Shown: positions 43,768 to 53,062, counted from the first letter of the stretch. The stretch is DNA of 64,000 nucleotides from Halobacillus_B sp963739045 (GCA_963739045.1 CAVTYY010000005.1:434001-498000); one strand, 5' to 3'. Notes: generated from the letters alone by a model not told the origin. Translations and numbers: made by a program.

Positions 43768-44901
43768 TTATTCTTGGATATAAACGATGTCTCCGTCAAT
43801 CATCGTCCATATTGGTTTGGACATGAATTCAAACGGATGTCCATTCCAAAGAACAAAGTCCGCATCTTTCCCTTTCTCGATCGATCCGACTCTGTCATCA
43901 ATGCCGAGATTCTTTGCGGGAGTAATGGTGATGCCGCGTAGAGCATCCTCCATACTCATCCCTTCACGGGCAGCTAGTGCAGCACAAACATTTAAGTATT
44001 GAATCGGTGTATAAGGGTGGTCCGTCATGATGGATACTTTAATACCGTGGTCGTGAAGAATATGATAGGTCTGCCAGGTTTTATTTCTTAGTTCAATTTT
44101 GGACATTCGTGTAAATGTGGGGCCGACAGAAACCTGCAGATCATCCCAAGCCGACAACTCATCTATAATAAGATGGCCTTCGGTACAATGTTCAATGCGA
44201 AGGTCCAGGTTGAATTCACGTGCAAAACGAAGTGCCGTAATTATATCATCGGCACGGTGCGCATGGATGCGAACTGGGATTTCGCGATTTAATGCTTGTA
44301 GAATTGGCTTCACCCGTAAATGATTAGGAGTTGTACTTTCCGCGGCCGCATAGAATGTTTCACGCAGCGTTCCCATAATTCCTAAACGAGTGATGGACGC
44401 GTTGCGCGACTGAGAATGGACTCGTTTAGGGTTTTCGCCGAGAGCAAGTTTAAGCCCTGCCGTCTCTTTCAAAATCATTTTGTTAATCGTATGACCAACG
44501 GTTTTGATGACTGAGGTGGTACCTCCAATCATATTCGCGCTGCCAGGCATGATGTGGGCCGTGGTTACACCTGCTTTACGTGCATTAAAGAAAGCAGGAT
44601 CAAGTGGATGGGCTCCATCAATGGCTCTTAAGTGAGGAGTCACGGCTTCAATGGTTTCATTGGCATCGCTGCCTGCCCAGCCTGTTCCTTCATCATAAAG
44701 GCCGAGGTGAGTGTGAATATCAATAAAGCCTGGATATAATTCACCGTTTTTTCCATCAATCATTTCAGCATCTGGAGGAATAGGGATGTCTGGGCCGAAA
44801 TCTTTTATTTTTCCATCTTCAATCACGACAGTGCCGTTTGGAATCTTTGAAGAAGTTATAGGGTGAATGGTTACATTCTTAATTACCGTAATCATCAGCA
44901 T
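43768..44901 (-). CDS. Amidohydrolase (imidazolonepropionase/prolidase-like)
   Basis: 377 residues. Metal-dependent amidohydrolase: metal motif GFIDIHTHLGLYDEG (about 58-72), His in RIHAHRADDI (about 212-221) and IEHCTEG (about 236), and Asp in IMTDHPYTP (about 290). The C-terminal beta-sandwich ends GSIEKGKDADFVLWNG. ATG 44901 follows GGAAGGGCTAG. It hydrolyses a cyclic amide or dipeptide bond; the substrate is unknown. Length is normal. Confidence 0.88.
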   Translation of the reverse strand: MLMITVIKNVTIHPITSSKIPNGTVVIEDGKIKDFGPDIPIPPDAEMIDGKNGELYPGFIDIHTHLGLYDEGTGWAGSDANETIEAVTPHLRAIDGAHPLDPAFFNARKAGVTTAHIMPGSANMIGGTTSVIKTVGHTINKMILKETAGLKLALGENPKRVHSQSRNASITRLGIMGTLRETFYAAAESTTPNHLRVKPILQALNREIPVRIHAHRADDIITALRFAREFNLDLRIEHCTEGHLIIDELSAWDDLQVSVGPTFTRMSKIELRNKTWQTYHILHDHGIKVSIMTDHPYTPIQYLNVCAALAAREGMSMEDALRGITITPAKNLGIDDRVGSIEKGKDADFVLWNGHPFEFMSKPIWTMIDGDIVYIQE

Positions 44902-44985
44902 CTAGCCCTTCCGTTATTATTACTTCTATTATACGGAACATCGGTCAATTTGAGGCATAAAAAAATCATACCTGCCTTCATTTGT

Positions 44986-45894
44986 TTACTCTTTTACTAA
45001 AATGGACTGAAGTGCCGGTTTTAATTCAGGGTATTTAAAATGGTATCCGTGAGATATCGCTTTTTTAGGAACCACAGACTGACCGCCTAACAGCAGCATA
45101 CTCATTTCTCCAAGTGCAGTTTTTAATACAAAACCTGGCACCGGAAGCCAGTGAGGACGATCCAGTACGTCTCCAAGTGTTTTGCCGAAATCTTTATTTC
45201 GCTGAGGGTGCGGAGCGGTACCATTCACAGGTCCTTCTAAATCTTTCGCTTGAATGGCATAAGCAAATAACCGCACCACATCCTCAATATGCACCCATGA
45301 CATCCATTGTTCACCGGATCCTAAATTTCCGCCGGCCATTAATTTATAAGGCAGAATCATTTTGGGCAGGGCACCTTCTTCACCAAGAATGACTCCCAGA
45401 CGGATGAAGACTGTTCGAACCCCTCGCTCCGCTGCCTTGGAAGCACGATCTTCCCATTCTTTCACCACGTTCGCTAGAAAATCCCGGCCAGGGTGTTCTG
45501 TTTCTTCTGTAAACGTTTTTATTTTAGATTGACCGTAATAGCCAACAGCGGAAGCATTAACTAGAACCTGAGGCTTCTCATCCAGGGCATCTATTAAATC
45601 AATGACTGCTTCTGTTGCTTGAATACGGCTGTCCAAGATCGAACGTTTTCTTTCTTCTGTCCATCGTCCGCTATTTAGAGATTCGCCGGCAAGGTTAATA
45701 ATAGCACCCACATTTTCCAGGTGAGCTTCTGGGTGAAACTCATCTTTCAGCCAGCCTACATGAGTTACATGCTCGGAGTCTTCGTGCTTATCTGGATGAC
45801 GAGTTAATATGTAAACATGGTGTTCTTCTTGTGTCAGGTGTTCAGTCAGCTTGCTCCCGACAAATCCCGTACCGCCAGTTATTACAATATTCAT
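44986..45894 (-). CDS. yfhF: TIGR01777-type NAD-dependent epimerase YfhF
   Basis: 302 residues from ATG 45894 (AAAGGAGGAACGAGCG before it). Extended SDR: VITGGTGFVGSKLTEHL (about 3-19), INLAGESLNSGRW (about 80-92), NASAVGYYGQSK (about 118-129) and a DUF1731 C-terminal segment SHGYHFKYPELKPAL. Together with recX next to it and divergent from it, this is the B. subtilis yfhF-recX arrangement. Enzymatic role unknown. Confidence 0.92.
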   Translation of the reverse strand: MNIVITGGTGFVGSKLTEHLTQEEHHVYILTRHPDKHEDSEHVTHVGWLKDEFHPEAHLENVGAIINLAGESLNSGRWTEERKRSILDSRIQATEAVIDLIDALDEKPQVLVNASAVGYYGQSKIKTFTEETEHPGRDFLANVVKEWEDRASKAAERGVRTVFIRLGVILGEEGALPKMILPYKLMAGGNLGSGEQWMSWVHIEDVVRLFAYAIQAKDLEGPVNGTAPHPQRNKDFGKTLGDVLDRPHWLPVPGFVLKTALGEMSMLLLGGQSVVPKKAISHGYHFKYPELKPALQSILVKE

Positions 45895-46017
45895 CGCTCG
45901 TTCCTCCTTTGGAAACATTTGTATTAGTTTACTTGATTTCTGTTTGAAAAGCGATTCTTATTCGTGACCGAATGAGGTTTAAACGTGCTACAATAGGTGG
46001 AAAAGGGGTGGCAAACG

Positions 46018-46836
46018 TTGGCTAAACTCACTCGGATCACGACTCAGAAAAAGAATAAGAATCGCTACAATATCTTTTTAGATCACGGCAATGGAGAAGA
46101 ATACAGCTTCAGTGTAGATGAAGATGTATTAGTCAAATTCCGTCTCCAAAAGAATATGGAACTTGACAAACCTACCATCGAACAAATGGTCCAAACAGAT
46201 ACCGTACATAAATCCTTTACCCTTGCGCTTAACTATTTAAGCTATCGAATGCGTTCAGAAAAGGAAATCAAAGACTATTTAAAAGATAAAGAGGTAGAAG
46301 AAGATCATATTGAAGAGGTCATTCGCCGTCTCCATGAGCAAAACCTGCTGGATGATCAGGAATTTGCTAATTCTCTAGTCAGAACTAGGGTGATGACATC
46401 TAGTAAAGGTCCATTATTAGTGAAGAAAGAGTTAATAGAGAAAGGGATATCCGCCCAGCAGGCAGAGGAAGCGCTCCAATTTTACCCTTTTGATAAGCAA
46501 GTTGAAAAGGCATTAAAGTCTGCTCAGAAAAAAATGAAGTCAGACCGCCGTAAATCATGGAAACAGCAAATCCAAAATTTGCAGCAGACCTTAATGCAAA
46601 AAGGGTACCGAAACGATGTGATCCAGGAAGTCCTTGCCAATCTGCCAAAAGATGAAGAAGAGGAAGATGCTGAATGGCAGGCGGTCGTCTATCAAGGGGA
46701 GAAACTTTTAAGAAAATTTCAATCCAAGTATGAAGGTTATGAGCTTAAGCAAAAGGTGAAAACCGGATTATATCGCAAAGGATTTACATTTGATTTGATC
46801 GACTCGTTTATGGATGAATACCTTACAGAAGAATAG
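46018..46836 (+). CDS. recX: Recombination regulator RecX
   Basis: 272 residues from TTG 46018, with AAAAGGGGTGG nine bases ahead; a GTG at 45997 lacks a ribosome site. Repeated three-helix RecX motifs: ALNYLSYRMRSEKEIKDYL, VIRRLHEQNLLDDQEFANSL, KKELIEKGISAQQAEEAL, LMQKGYRNDVIQEVL and GLYRKGFTFDLIDSF. RecX modulates RecA filaments. It is long, as usual for Firmicutes (about 265). Confidence 0.93.
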   Translation: MAKLTRITTQKKNKNRYNIFLDHGNGEEYSFSVDEDVLVKFRLQKNMELDKPTIEQMVQTDTVHKSFTLALNYLSYRMRSEKEIKDYLKDKEVEEDHIEEVIRRLHEQNLLDDQEFANSLVRTRVMTSSKGPLLVKKELIEKGISAQQAEEALQFYPFDKQVEKALKSAQKKMKSDRRKSWKQQIQNLQQTLMQKGYRNDVIQEVLANLPKDEEEEDAEWQAVVYQGEKLLRKFQSKYEGYELKQKVKTGLYRKGFTFDLIDSFMDEYLTEE

Positions 46837-46934
46837 GAAGAAAGTATCGTATCCAAGCAGGAAATTATTCAGATCTAGAGAATAATTTAGAGTGGATTAG
46901 AGTCCAGGATATTTGAACTAAACGGAGGAGAAAC

Positions 46935-47696
46935 ATGATCTATCGAAGAAAAACCTATACGATTGACCCGAATAGCTTTGAAGCATTCACGCAATTCTTT
47001 CATGAGTACCTTCTTCCTAATCAGTTAGGCCATGGAGCCCGTCTTGTAGGAAGGTATGTAACATTGGACCATAAAGAGATCATGGCCTTATGGGAATATG
47101 ATTCCTTTGGGGATTATGAATCGATTACGAACAAAATACGTCAATCAGAATTACATGAAAAAGCTCAAAAACGCCGCAAAGAATTAGGAGATCTGTTTAT
47201 TGAGTCTAAAGAGGATTTCCTTGAAGCTACAGGTGAATATCATTTTACCAAGCACATTGTTTCGGTCTCTGCCTTCATTACTAATGAGCGGGGAGAAGTT
47301 CTGCTGATTAGAAATGAACACCGGGCAGATACTTGGGAGCTTCCAGGCGGAAGAATGGAAACAGGAGAAACGCTTAAAGAAGCAATACAAAGAGAAGTGT
47401 TAGAAGAAACAGGAGCAGAAGTTCAGATTACCGGAATGACAGGGGTGTATCATAATTTAACCCGCGGTATTGTCTGTATGGTATTTAAAGGTGAATATCA
47501 ATCCGGAGAGTTGACTATTCAGCCAGGCGAGACAAGTGACGTCAGCTTTCAATCGCTGACGGAAGAAAATATGGACGAACTTGTAACGAGAGAAGCGTTC
47601 AGAGTAAGAATTACCGACGCCATGAATAATGAAGGAATGAGTGTAGAGAGTTATCATGTTCGGCCGTATGATTTGATCCATCGCATGGAAATTTAA
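46935..47696 (+). CDS. NIPSNAP-NUDIX fusion protein
   Basis: 253 residues with two domains. Residues 1-90 resemble NIPSNAP proteins (MIYRRKTYTIDPNSFEAF, HGARLVGRYVTLDHKEIMAL). Residues 105-245 are a NUDIX hydrolase with the complete Nudix box GGRMETGETLKEAIQ-REVLEETG (about 137-159). The pairing of a dimeric ferredoxin-like domain with a Nudix pyrophosphohydrolase suggests a regulated nucleotide-clearing enzyme. ATG 46935 follows GGAGGAGAAAC. The substrate is unknown. Confidence 0.88.
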   Translation: MIYRRKTYTIDPNSFEAFTQFFHEYLLPNQLGHGARLVGRYVTLDHKEIMALWEYDSFGDYESITNKIRQSELHEKAQKRRKELGDLFIESKEDFLEATGEYHFTKHIVSVSAFITNERGEVLLIRNEHRADTWELPGGRMETGETLKEAIQREVLEETGAEVQITGMTGVYHNLTRGIVCMVFKGEYQSGELTIQPGETSDVSFQSLTEENMDELVTREAFRVRITDAMNNEGMSVESYHVRPYDLIHRMEI

Positions 47697-47740
47697 AAAA
47701 TCCGCTCCGTGTTTTTGATAAAACGCGGAGCGGATTTTTT
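47695..47740. terminator. Terminator between convergent genes
   Basis: AAAAAATCCGCTCCG and complement around a 16-base loop; T-runs on both strands. Confidence 0.9.
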
Positions 47741-48530
47741 AAAGGAGTCCCTTTTTTTCTAAATCTTCAATGGCTTCATGGACATGGTCTACCACTTGGC
47801 TTGCTCTTTCTTTTACTTCGGGACGTGCGGTAGACATGGCATAACTATGAGGGGTTAACTCAAACATAGACAGATCATTAAAAGAGTCCCCTACGCATGC
47901 AATTTCTTCCGGTTTAATATTAATTTCCTGCAGCAATGCCTTTATCCCAGTCCCTTTATTAATTGCTTTTGGCATCATATCCACGCAGGTTTCGTGCGAG
48001 ACAAAGCTATCCAGGTTCTGCCCGTACTTCTTGTCGATCATGCGGGAAGCTACGATGACTTCTTCTTCTCTACCGTGCAGTGAAATTTTTGAAGGGTGAA
48101 TGGTCTTGCCAAATTCTTCAATCATATTTGGATCCACTATGATATCGTGAAACAACTGTTCAGATATAACGTCAATCCATTTGCTATGCTTAGGAGTGTA
48201 CGTCCTATCTGCTGTGGAAACGGTCTTCAATAAAGGAACTTCCTCCATATCCTCCATAACCTTTCTGGCAGTGGATTCATCAAACGTTTTGGAATGAATA
48301 TTATTACTCTCATGGTCGTAGACGAAGGCCCCATTTTGACTGACCCGGTGTCCGGAAACCTCCATACGTTTAAGAACTTCATTTATTTCATGATCCATAC
48401 GTCCGGAAGCAACAGCAAGCTGAACTTTTCCAGCCGTCAATTCCTGAATGGCCTGAATATCTTCTGATTTCATGTAGTGATTCATTCCAAGCAAAGTACC
48501 GTCAAGGTCGCTTATAAATAATTTAATCAT
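47739..48530 (-). CDS. Cof-type HAD hydrolase
   Basis: 263 residues from ATG 48530 (GAAAGGAGTGTTTCTA before it). HAD motif I is ISDLDGTL (about 5-12), motif II region AVASGR, C2-type cap (residues about 85-190), Lys in MPKAINKGTGIKAL, and motif IV ACVGDSFNDLSMF (about 210-222). Dephosphorylates sugar phosphates or related esters; the substrate is not indicated. It is divergent from glcT. Confidence 0.92.
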   Translation of the reverse strand: MIKLFISDLDGTLLGMNHYMKSEDIQAIQELTAGKVQLAVASGRMDHEINEVLKRMEVSGHRVSQNGAFVYDHESNNIHSKTFDESTARKVMEDMEEVPLLKTVSTADRTYTPKHSKWIDVISEQLFHDIIVDPNMIEEFGKTIHPSKISLHGREEEVIVASRMIDKKYGQNLDSFVSHETCVDMMPKAINKGTGIKALLQEINIKPEEIACVGDSFNDLSMFELTPHSYAMSTARPEVKERASQVVDHVHEAIEDLEKKGLL

Positions 48531-48686
48531 TAGAAACACTCCTTTCTCTAAAAAAATCTGTCTCTCTGAAAGCACCCTAACGATTGTACAACACGGAAGC
48601 GTTTTCGTACAAAAATGAAGCATTTCCCCGTCCATTGTGCTTGTAAAACCGTAAGAAGGAAGATAGGATATAGATTATAAGTGTGC

Positions 48687-48700
48687 TGAAAACGCTTTTA
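48687..48700 (+). promoter_or_regulatory. Possible CcpA (cre) site upstream of glcT
   Basis: TGAAAACGCTTTTA matches the cre consensus TGWAARCGYTWNCW except at one position, and lies 49 bases before the glcT start, near its promoter. Confidence 0.35.
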
Positions 48701-48748
48701 ATAAAAAGCGGAGAGAAGGCAGGTAATTTTAAGTGGAGGCTTTTCAAC

Positions 48749-49591
48749 ATGGAACAACAAGTGACCATTAAAAAAGTTCTGAATAATAATGTCATTATTG
48801 CCGAGCATCCTTCATATAAAGAAGTGGTGTTAATTGGCAAGGGAATTGGATTTAATCGCAAGAAGGACGAAGCGATATCATTTGCGAAAGCGGATAAAAC
48901 CTTTCTATTAAGTGACGAAAAAGAAAAAGAACAATATATGAACTTACTGCCTCATATTGATGAAAGCTTAATCGACTTTATGAATGATATTCTAATCTAC
49001 GTTGAGAAGCGAATGGGGCAGGAGTTAAATGAACACATCCACGTGGCATTAACGGATCACATCGCATTTGCTATCAACCGTGCGAAGAATAACATGCAAT
49101 TCTCTAACCCTTTCTTAATGGAAATCGAATCGCTGTATCCTAAAGAGTATCAAATTGCTATGGAAGTGGTTACTATGGCATATGACCATATGGGAATTCA
49201 ATTTCCAGAAGGTGAAGTTGGCTTTATTGCCCTTCACATTCATAGCGCTGTAACAGATAAGACTTTAAGAGAAATTAATCGACATAACCAGTTAATTTCC
49301 CAATTGGTCACAATAATAGAAAACAACATGGGATTAACTATAGATAAAAATAGTGTGGATTACCACCGACTCGTACAGCATTTGCATCGTGTCATTGACC
49401 GCATTCATCACGAGGAAAGCATTGGTGATGAAGTACGTTTAGCTAACATGTTGAAACAAGAGTATCCTGTGTGCTATAATCTTGCGTGGAAACTCATCAA
49501 AGTGATGCAGAAACAACTAAATAAATCTGTAGATGAATCAGAAGCGATCTATTTAACGATTCATTTGCAGCGACTAACCAATAAATCCTAA
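48749..49591 (+). CDS. glcT: PTS antiterminator GlcT (BglG family)
   Basis: 280 residues from ATG 48749 (GTGGAGGC nine bases before). The N-terminal 55-residue RNA-binding CAT domain includes IKKVLNNNVIIAEH and GKGIGFNRKKDEAI; two PRDs follow with the regulatory His in LTDHIAFAINR, ALHIHSA, YHRLVQHLHRVIDRI and YLTIHLQR. It binds the RAT RNA just downstream and permits ptsG expression when glucose is available; phosphorylation of PRD His by the PTS controls it. Confidence 0.95.
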   Translation: MEQQVTIKKVLNNNVIIAEHPSYKEVVLIGKGIGFNRKKDEAISFAKADKTFLLSDEKEKEQYMNLLPHIDESLIDFMNDILIYVEKRMGQELNEHIHVALTDHIAFAINRAKNNMQFSNPFLMEIESLYPKEYQIAMEVVTMAYDHMGIQFPEGEVGFIALHIHSAVTDKTLREINRHNQLISQLVTIIENNMGLTIDKNSVDYHRLVQHLHRVIDRIHHEESIGDEVRLANMLKQEYPVCYNLAWKLIKVMQKQLNKSVDESEAIYLTIHLQRLTNKS

Positions 49592-49595
49592 CGTT

Positions 49596-49624
49596 ACGTG
49601 TTACTGATAAGGTCAGGCATGAGT
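49596..49624 (+). promoter_or_regulatory. RAT site for GlcT
   Basis: ACGTGTTACTGATAAGGTCA followed by GGCATGAGT closely follows the RAT sequence of B. subtilis ptsG as I remember it. It overlaps the left arm of the terminator, so bound GlcT blocks termination. Confidence 0.9.
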
Positions 49625-49704
49625 ATCGGAAGATTTAACAGTTATCAGTGGGTTAAGTGTACCCATTGATAACTGCTTAATCTTTTATACTCATGCCTTT
49701 TTTA
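49615..49704 (+). terminator. Conditional terminator in the ptsG leader
   Basis: AGGCATGAGTAT (49615-49626) pairs with ATACTCATGCCT (49687-49698), then TTTTTT. A second stem inside (AGTTATCA...TGATAACT with TGGGT/ACCCA) extends the hairpin. Confidence 0.9.
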
Positions 49705-49721
49705 TGGTTTTTTCTGGATGA

Positions 49722-49790
49722 AAGGGGGAGACCACCCCTCTTGCAGCCGCTGACTTAGCCCGGGGGATCTAACCGCTCCTCTTCGCTTTT
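49722..49790. repeat. Intergenic repeat family A, copy 2 (partial)
   Basis: Second half of element A only: CCCCTCTTGCAGCCGC, TGACTTAGCCCGGGGG, CTAACCGCTCCTCTTCGCTT. It sits between the ptsG terminator and the ptsG start, inside the leader. Confidence 0.8.
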
Positions 49791-49853
49791 GATGTTGGTT
49801 TGTTAGGTGGTAGGGTTGGCTGTTGGTTATTTTTATGAAATGGGGAAATGTTT

Positions 49854-51890
49854 ATGTTCAAGAATGCTTTTGGTACGCTGCAGAAGGTGGGGAAGGCTTT
49901 GATGCTGCCGGTTGCTTTGCTGCCGGCTGCGGGAATTTTGCTTGCGTTTGGTACTAGTTTTGCGCAGGATAGTTTTGTTGAGAAATTTCCGTTCTTTGGG
50001 ACTCACTGGGTTCAAGTGTTGCTTCAGATCATGTCTGAGTCTGGCGGTATTGTATTTGATAATTTACCGTTATTGTTTGCAGTAGGGGTTGCGATTGGTT
50101 TAGCAGGCGGCGATGGAGTTGCAGGTCTAGCCGCTATTATAGGATACTTAATTATGAATGTCGTTATGGGGGTATTTGGCGGTATTGATGCCAGTATGAC
50201 GAATGATCCGGCATTTGCCAATGTGCTTGGAATTCCTACGCTGCAAACAGGTGTATTCGGCGGTATTATTGTCGGTATACTTGCCTCGTCTATGTATAAG
50301 AGATTCTTTAATATTGAATTACCACAGTTTCTTGGTTTCTTTGCGGGTAAACGTTTCGTTCCGATTATAACCGCGTTTTCAGCATTGTTTCTTGGAATTG
50401 TCATGCACTTCGTATGGCCGTATGCTCAAGATGGCTTAAATACGTTATCTCACTTTATGCTAGACACGAACCGTACTCTGTCAGCTTTCGTATTTGGTGT
50501 CATTGAGCGTGCTTTAATTCCATTTGGTTTACACCATATTTTCTATTCTCCATTCTGGTTTGAGTTTGGCAGCTACACGAATGCAGCTGGAGATGTGGTC
50601 CGCGGTGACCAGACGATCTTCTTTGAGCAATTAAAAGATGGGGTAGACTTCACAGCTGGTACCTTTATGACAGGTAAATTCCCATTCATGATGTTTGGGC
50701 TCCCAGCAGCTGCTCTTGCGATTTACCATACGGCTAAACCTGAGCGTAAAGCCGTGGTAGGAGGAATTATGGCGTCTGCTGCTTTAACTTCTTTCTTAAC
50801 GGGGATTACCGAGCCAATTGAATTCTCATTCTTATTTGTGGCACCCATATTGTTCGGTATTCATACGATTTTTGCAGGACTATCCTTTATGGTTATGCAG
50901 ATTCTTGGGGTTAAAATTGGGATGACGTTCTCCGGAGGGTTAATTGACTTTATTCTGTTCGGGGTAATGCCTAACCGTACCGACTGGTGGTGGGTAATCA
51001 TTGTAGGTCTTTGTTTCTCCGTTATTTACTACTTTGGTTTCCGCTGGGCAATTCTTAAATTTAACCTGGCAACTCCTGGTCGTGAAGATGAAGCGGATGA
51101 CGAGGAAGACCAGGGGGAAGTAGGCGACTTGCCATTTGAAATTCTGGAAGCCATGGGCGGCGAGAAAAATATTTCTCACCTGGATGCTTGTATCACCCGC
51201 TTACGTGTATCGGTTAATGAAAAAGAAAATGTAAACAAAAAAAGGCTGAAAAAATTGGGCGCCTCAGGTGTTATGGAAGTCGGGAATAATATTCAAGCCA
51301 TATTTGGTCCCGTTTCTGATACACTGCGCGGCCAAATGCAGGACATTATTGATGGCAAGACTCCCCGGTCCCAAGGAGATGTTGCAGAAATAGTTAATGA
51401 TACGAAGAAGGCAGAATCTCCGGTCAATAAAGGCAGTCTGAAATTTGTAAGTCCGATAAAAGGTAAAGTAATCCCGATTACAGAAGTGCCAGATCAAGTA
51501 TTCTCTGGTAAAATGATGGGGGATGGATTTGCGATTGAACCGGAAGATGGTAAGATTGTATCACCGGTTAATGGTAAAGTTCTTAATGTATTCCCTACAA
51601 AGCACGCCATCGGTCTCGAAGCAGATAATGGAATGGAGATACTCGTTCATATAGGGATCGACACCGTTAGCTTAAAAGGGGAAGGCTTCACAGCGCTTAT
51701 TTCTGAAGGAGATGAAGTGAAGCAAGGGCAAGCGATGATGGAAGTGGATCTTGATTATATTAAAGAACATGCTACTTCTACTGTCACTCCAATTGTCTTT
51801 ACGAATCTGCAAGATGGACAAACCGTTCAAGTGAAAGCTTCTGGACATGTTAATTTTAATGATCCGGATATTATTGAGATAGCAGACTAA
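49854..51890 (+). CDS. ptsG: PTS glucose transporter EIICBA
   Basis: 678 residues from ATG 49854 (GGGGAAATGTTT gives the ribosome site; the ATG six bases earlier is too close). EIIC membrane domain residues 1-400 with GLHHIFYSPFWFEFG and GITEPIEFSFLFVAP; EIIB about 420-500 with phospho-Cys in LDACITRLRVSV; EIIA about 525-675 with the active His in ILVHIGIDTVSLKGEGF. It imports and phosphorylates glucose. Controlled by GlcT through the RAT/terminator. Confidence 0.96.
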   Translation: MFKNAFGTLQKVGKALMLPVALLPAAGILLAFGTSFAQDSFVEKFPFFGTHWVQVLLQIMSESGGIVFDNLPLLFAVGVAIGLAGGDGVAGLAAIIGYLIMNVVMGVFGGIDASMTNDPAFANVLGIPTLQTGVFGGIIVGILASSMYKRFFNIELPQFLGFFAGKRFVPIITAFSALFLGIVMHFVWPYAQDGLNTLSHFMLDTNRTLSAFVFGVIERALIPFGLHHIFYSPFWFEFGSYTNAAGDVVRGDQTIFFEQLKDGVDFTAGTFMTGKFPFMMFGLPAAALAIYHTAKPERKAVVGGIMASAALTSFLTGITEPIEFSFLFVAPILFGIHTIFAGLSFMVMQILGVKIGMTFSGGLIDFILFGVMPNRTDWWWVIIVGLCFSVIYYFGFRWAILKFNLATPGREDEADDEEDQGEVGDLPFEILEAMGGEKNISHLDACITRLRVSVNEKENVNKKRLKKLGASGVMEVGNNIQAIFGPVSDTLRGQMQDIIDGKTPRSQGDVAEIVNDTKKAESPVNKGSLKFVSPIKGKVIPITEVPDQVFSGKMMGDGFAIEPEDGKIVSPVNGKVLNVFPTKHAIGLEADNGMEILVHIGIDTVSLKGEGFTALISEGDEVKQGQAMMEVDLDYIKEHATSTVTPIVFTNLQDGQTVQVKASGHVNFNDPDIIEIAD

Positions 51891-51921
51891 TTCTATAGAT
51901 AAACCAAAAGGAGAGATTCAC

Positions 51922-52188
51922 ATGGCAGAACAAACAATGACAATCACATCAGCAGAGGGACTTCACGCTCGTCCAGCAACAGCATTAGTGCAGATTGCGG
52001 GGAAATTCCAATCCGATGTAAATTTAGAGTATAAAGGGAAATCAGTAAACATGAAATCCATTATGGGTGTAATGTCTCTGGGAATTCCTAATGGAGCGGA
52101 AATCAAATATGTTGCTGAAGGATCTGACGAAGCAGAAGCTGTTGAAGCGCTAGTGGCAAAAACCAAAGAAGAAGGATTAGGAGAATAA
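51922..52188 (+). CDS. ptsH: Phosphocarrier protein HPr
   Basis: 88 residues. Active His15 in GLHARPATALVQ and regulatory Ser46 in NMKSIMGVMSLG are both present, so it can act in PTS transfer and, when Ser-phosphorylated, as CcpA corepressor. It lies 31 bases after ptsG. In B. subtilis ptsI follows; here the next gene is on the other strand, so enzyme I is encoded elsewhere. Confidence 0.96.
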   Translation: MAEQTMTITSAEGLHARPATALVQIAGKFQSDVNLEYKGKSVNMKSIMGVMSLGIPNGAEIKYVAEGSDEAEAVEALVAKTKEEGLGE

Positions 52189-52201
52189 TTTCTAATCAGC
52201 G

Positions 52202-52280
52202 AACCGGTCATTCATTTGGCCGGTTTTTTGTTTGTATTTTGAAAATAAGCGCTCAAAGACTGAATTCATTGAGCGCTTAT
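52202..52280. terminator. Two terminators between ptsH and the SDR gene
   Basis: AACCGG/CCGGTT with TTTTTT (52202-52230) ends ptsH. ATAAGCGCTCAA and complement (52245-52280) is placed for the minus-strand SDR gene. Confidence 0.8.
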
Positions 52281-52302
52281 TCCTATATCTGTAAAATTAC
52301 AG

Positions 52303-52962
52303 TCAACGATCAATATAGATCGCTTCACGGCCATCATCTTCCTCGATGATTTGCTTAGCAACATGGTCGGGATTCTTCATGCCGGAGGGATCCTTTACAT
52401 GAGTACTCTCCTCCCAAAAAGGAGTATTCATCCCGCCCATATAAACCGCCGTGGCTGTGATGGGCTCATTCTCCCATTCTTTGTGCAGACTTTCTGTAAA
52501 GCCTCGCACGGCAAATTTGCTGGCGCAGTAAACACTTTCGCTGGTTTTGCCGCGTAAACCCGCTGTGGAAATAATATTGAGCACGCGTCCATGAACTCTC
52601 TTCAGCAAAGGGTATGCCATTTGAGTTGCTATGATAGTTCCTTTTACATTAGTATGAAGCAAATGATCGATGTCATCTGATGAATACGAATTTAATTCTC
52701 CAAAGATTCCTATCCCCGCGTTGTTAATTAGAACTTCAAGAGAATCTAATTGTTTCAATGCCTCTTCTACGGAGGCTGGCTCGGAAACATCACAAATTAA
52801 GACTTCTGCCCGACAGCCGCTTTCCTTGAGCTCCTTTTGAACTAGTAATAATTTACGCTCAGTCCGTCCTGCCAAGTAAACAGTATGGCCTTCTTTGGCA
52901 TACGTAAGAGCCAGACTTCGGCCAAGTCCAGAACCTGCACCTGTTATTAAAACATTTCCCAT
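52303..52962 (-). CDS. Short-chain dehydrogenase/reductase
   Basis: 219 residues, classical SDR. TGAGSGLGRSLA (cofactor, about 6-17), an AGRTERK turn favouring NADP, NNAGIG (about 80) and active-site Ser-Tyr-Lys in IISTAGLRGKTSESVYCASK (about 132-151). Shorter than average at the C-terminus. Substrate unknown. It stands between ptsH and yfhH on the opposite strand. Confidence 0.9.
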   Translation of the reverse strand: MGNVLITGAGSGLGRSLALTYAKEGHTVYLAGRTERKLLLVQKELKESGCRAEVLICDVSEPASVEEALKQLDSLEVLINNAGIGIFGELNSYSSDDIDHLLHTNVKGTIIATQMAYPLLKRVHGRVLNIISTAGLRGKTSESVYCASKFAVRGFTESLHKEWENEPITATAVYMGGMNTPFWEESTHVKDPSGMKNPDHVAKQIIEEDDGREAIYIDR

Positions 52963-53062
52963 ACTTTCATCTCCTTATCGTTACGTTTCAATTGTGAAGA
53001 AAGCCTGCTAAAATGTAAAATGGAATGATAAGAAATTCCTATCGCATACTAGGAGGATAACT

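Noticed and set aside
45114..45392. 92-codon plus-strand frame
   Set aside because: Antisense of yfhF, which is clearly coding.
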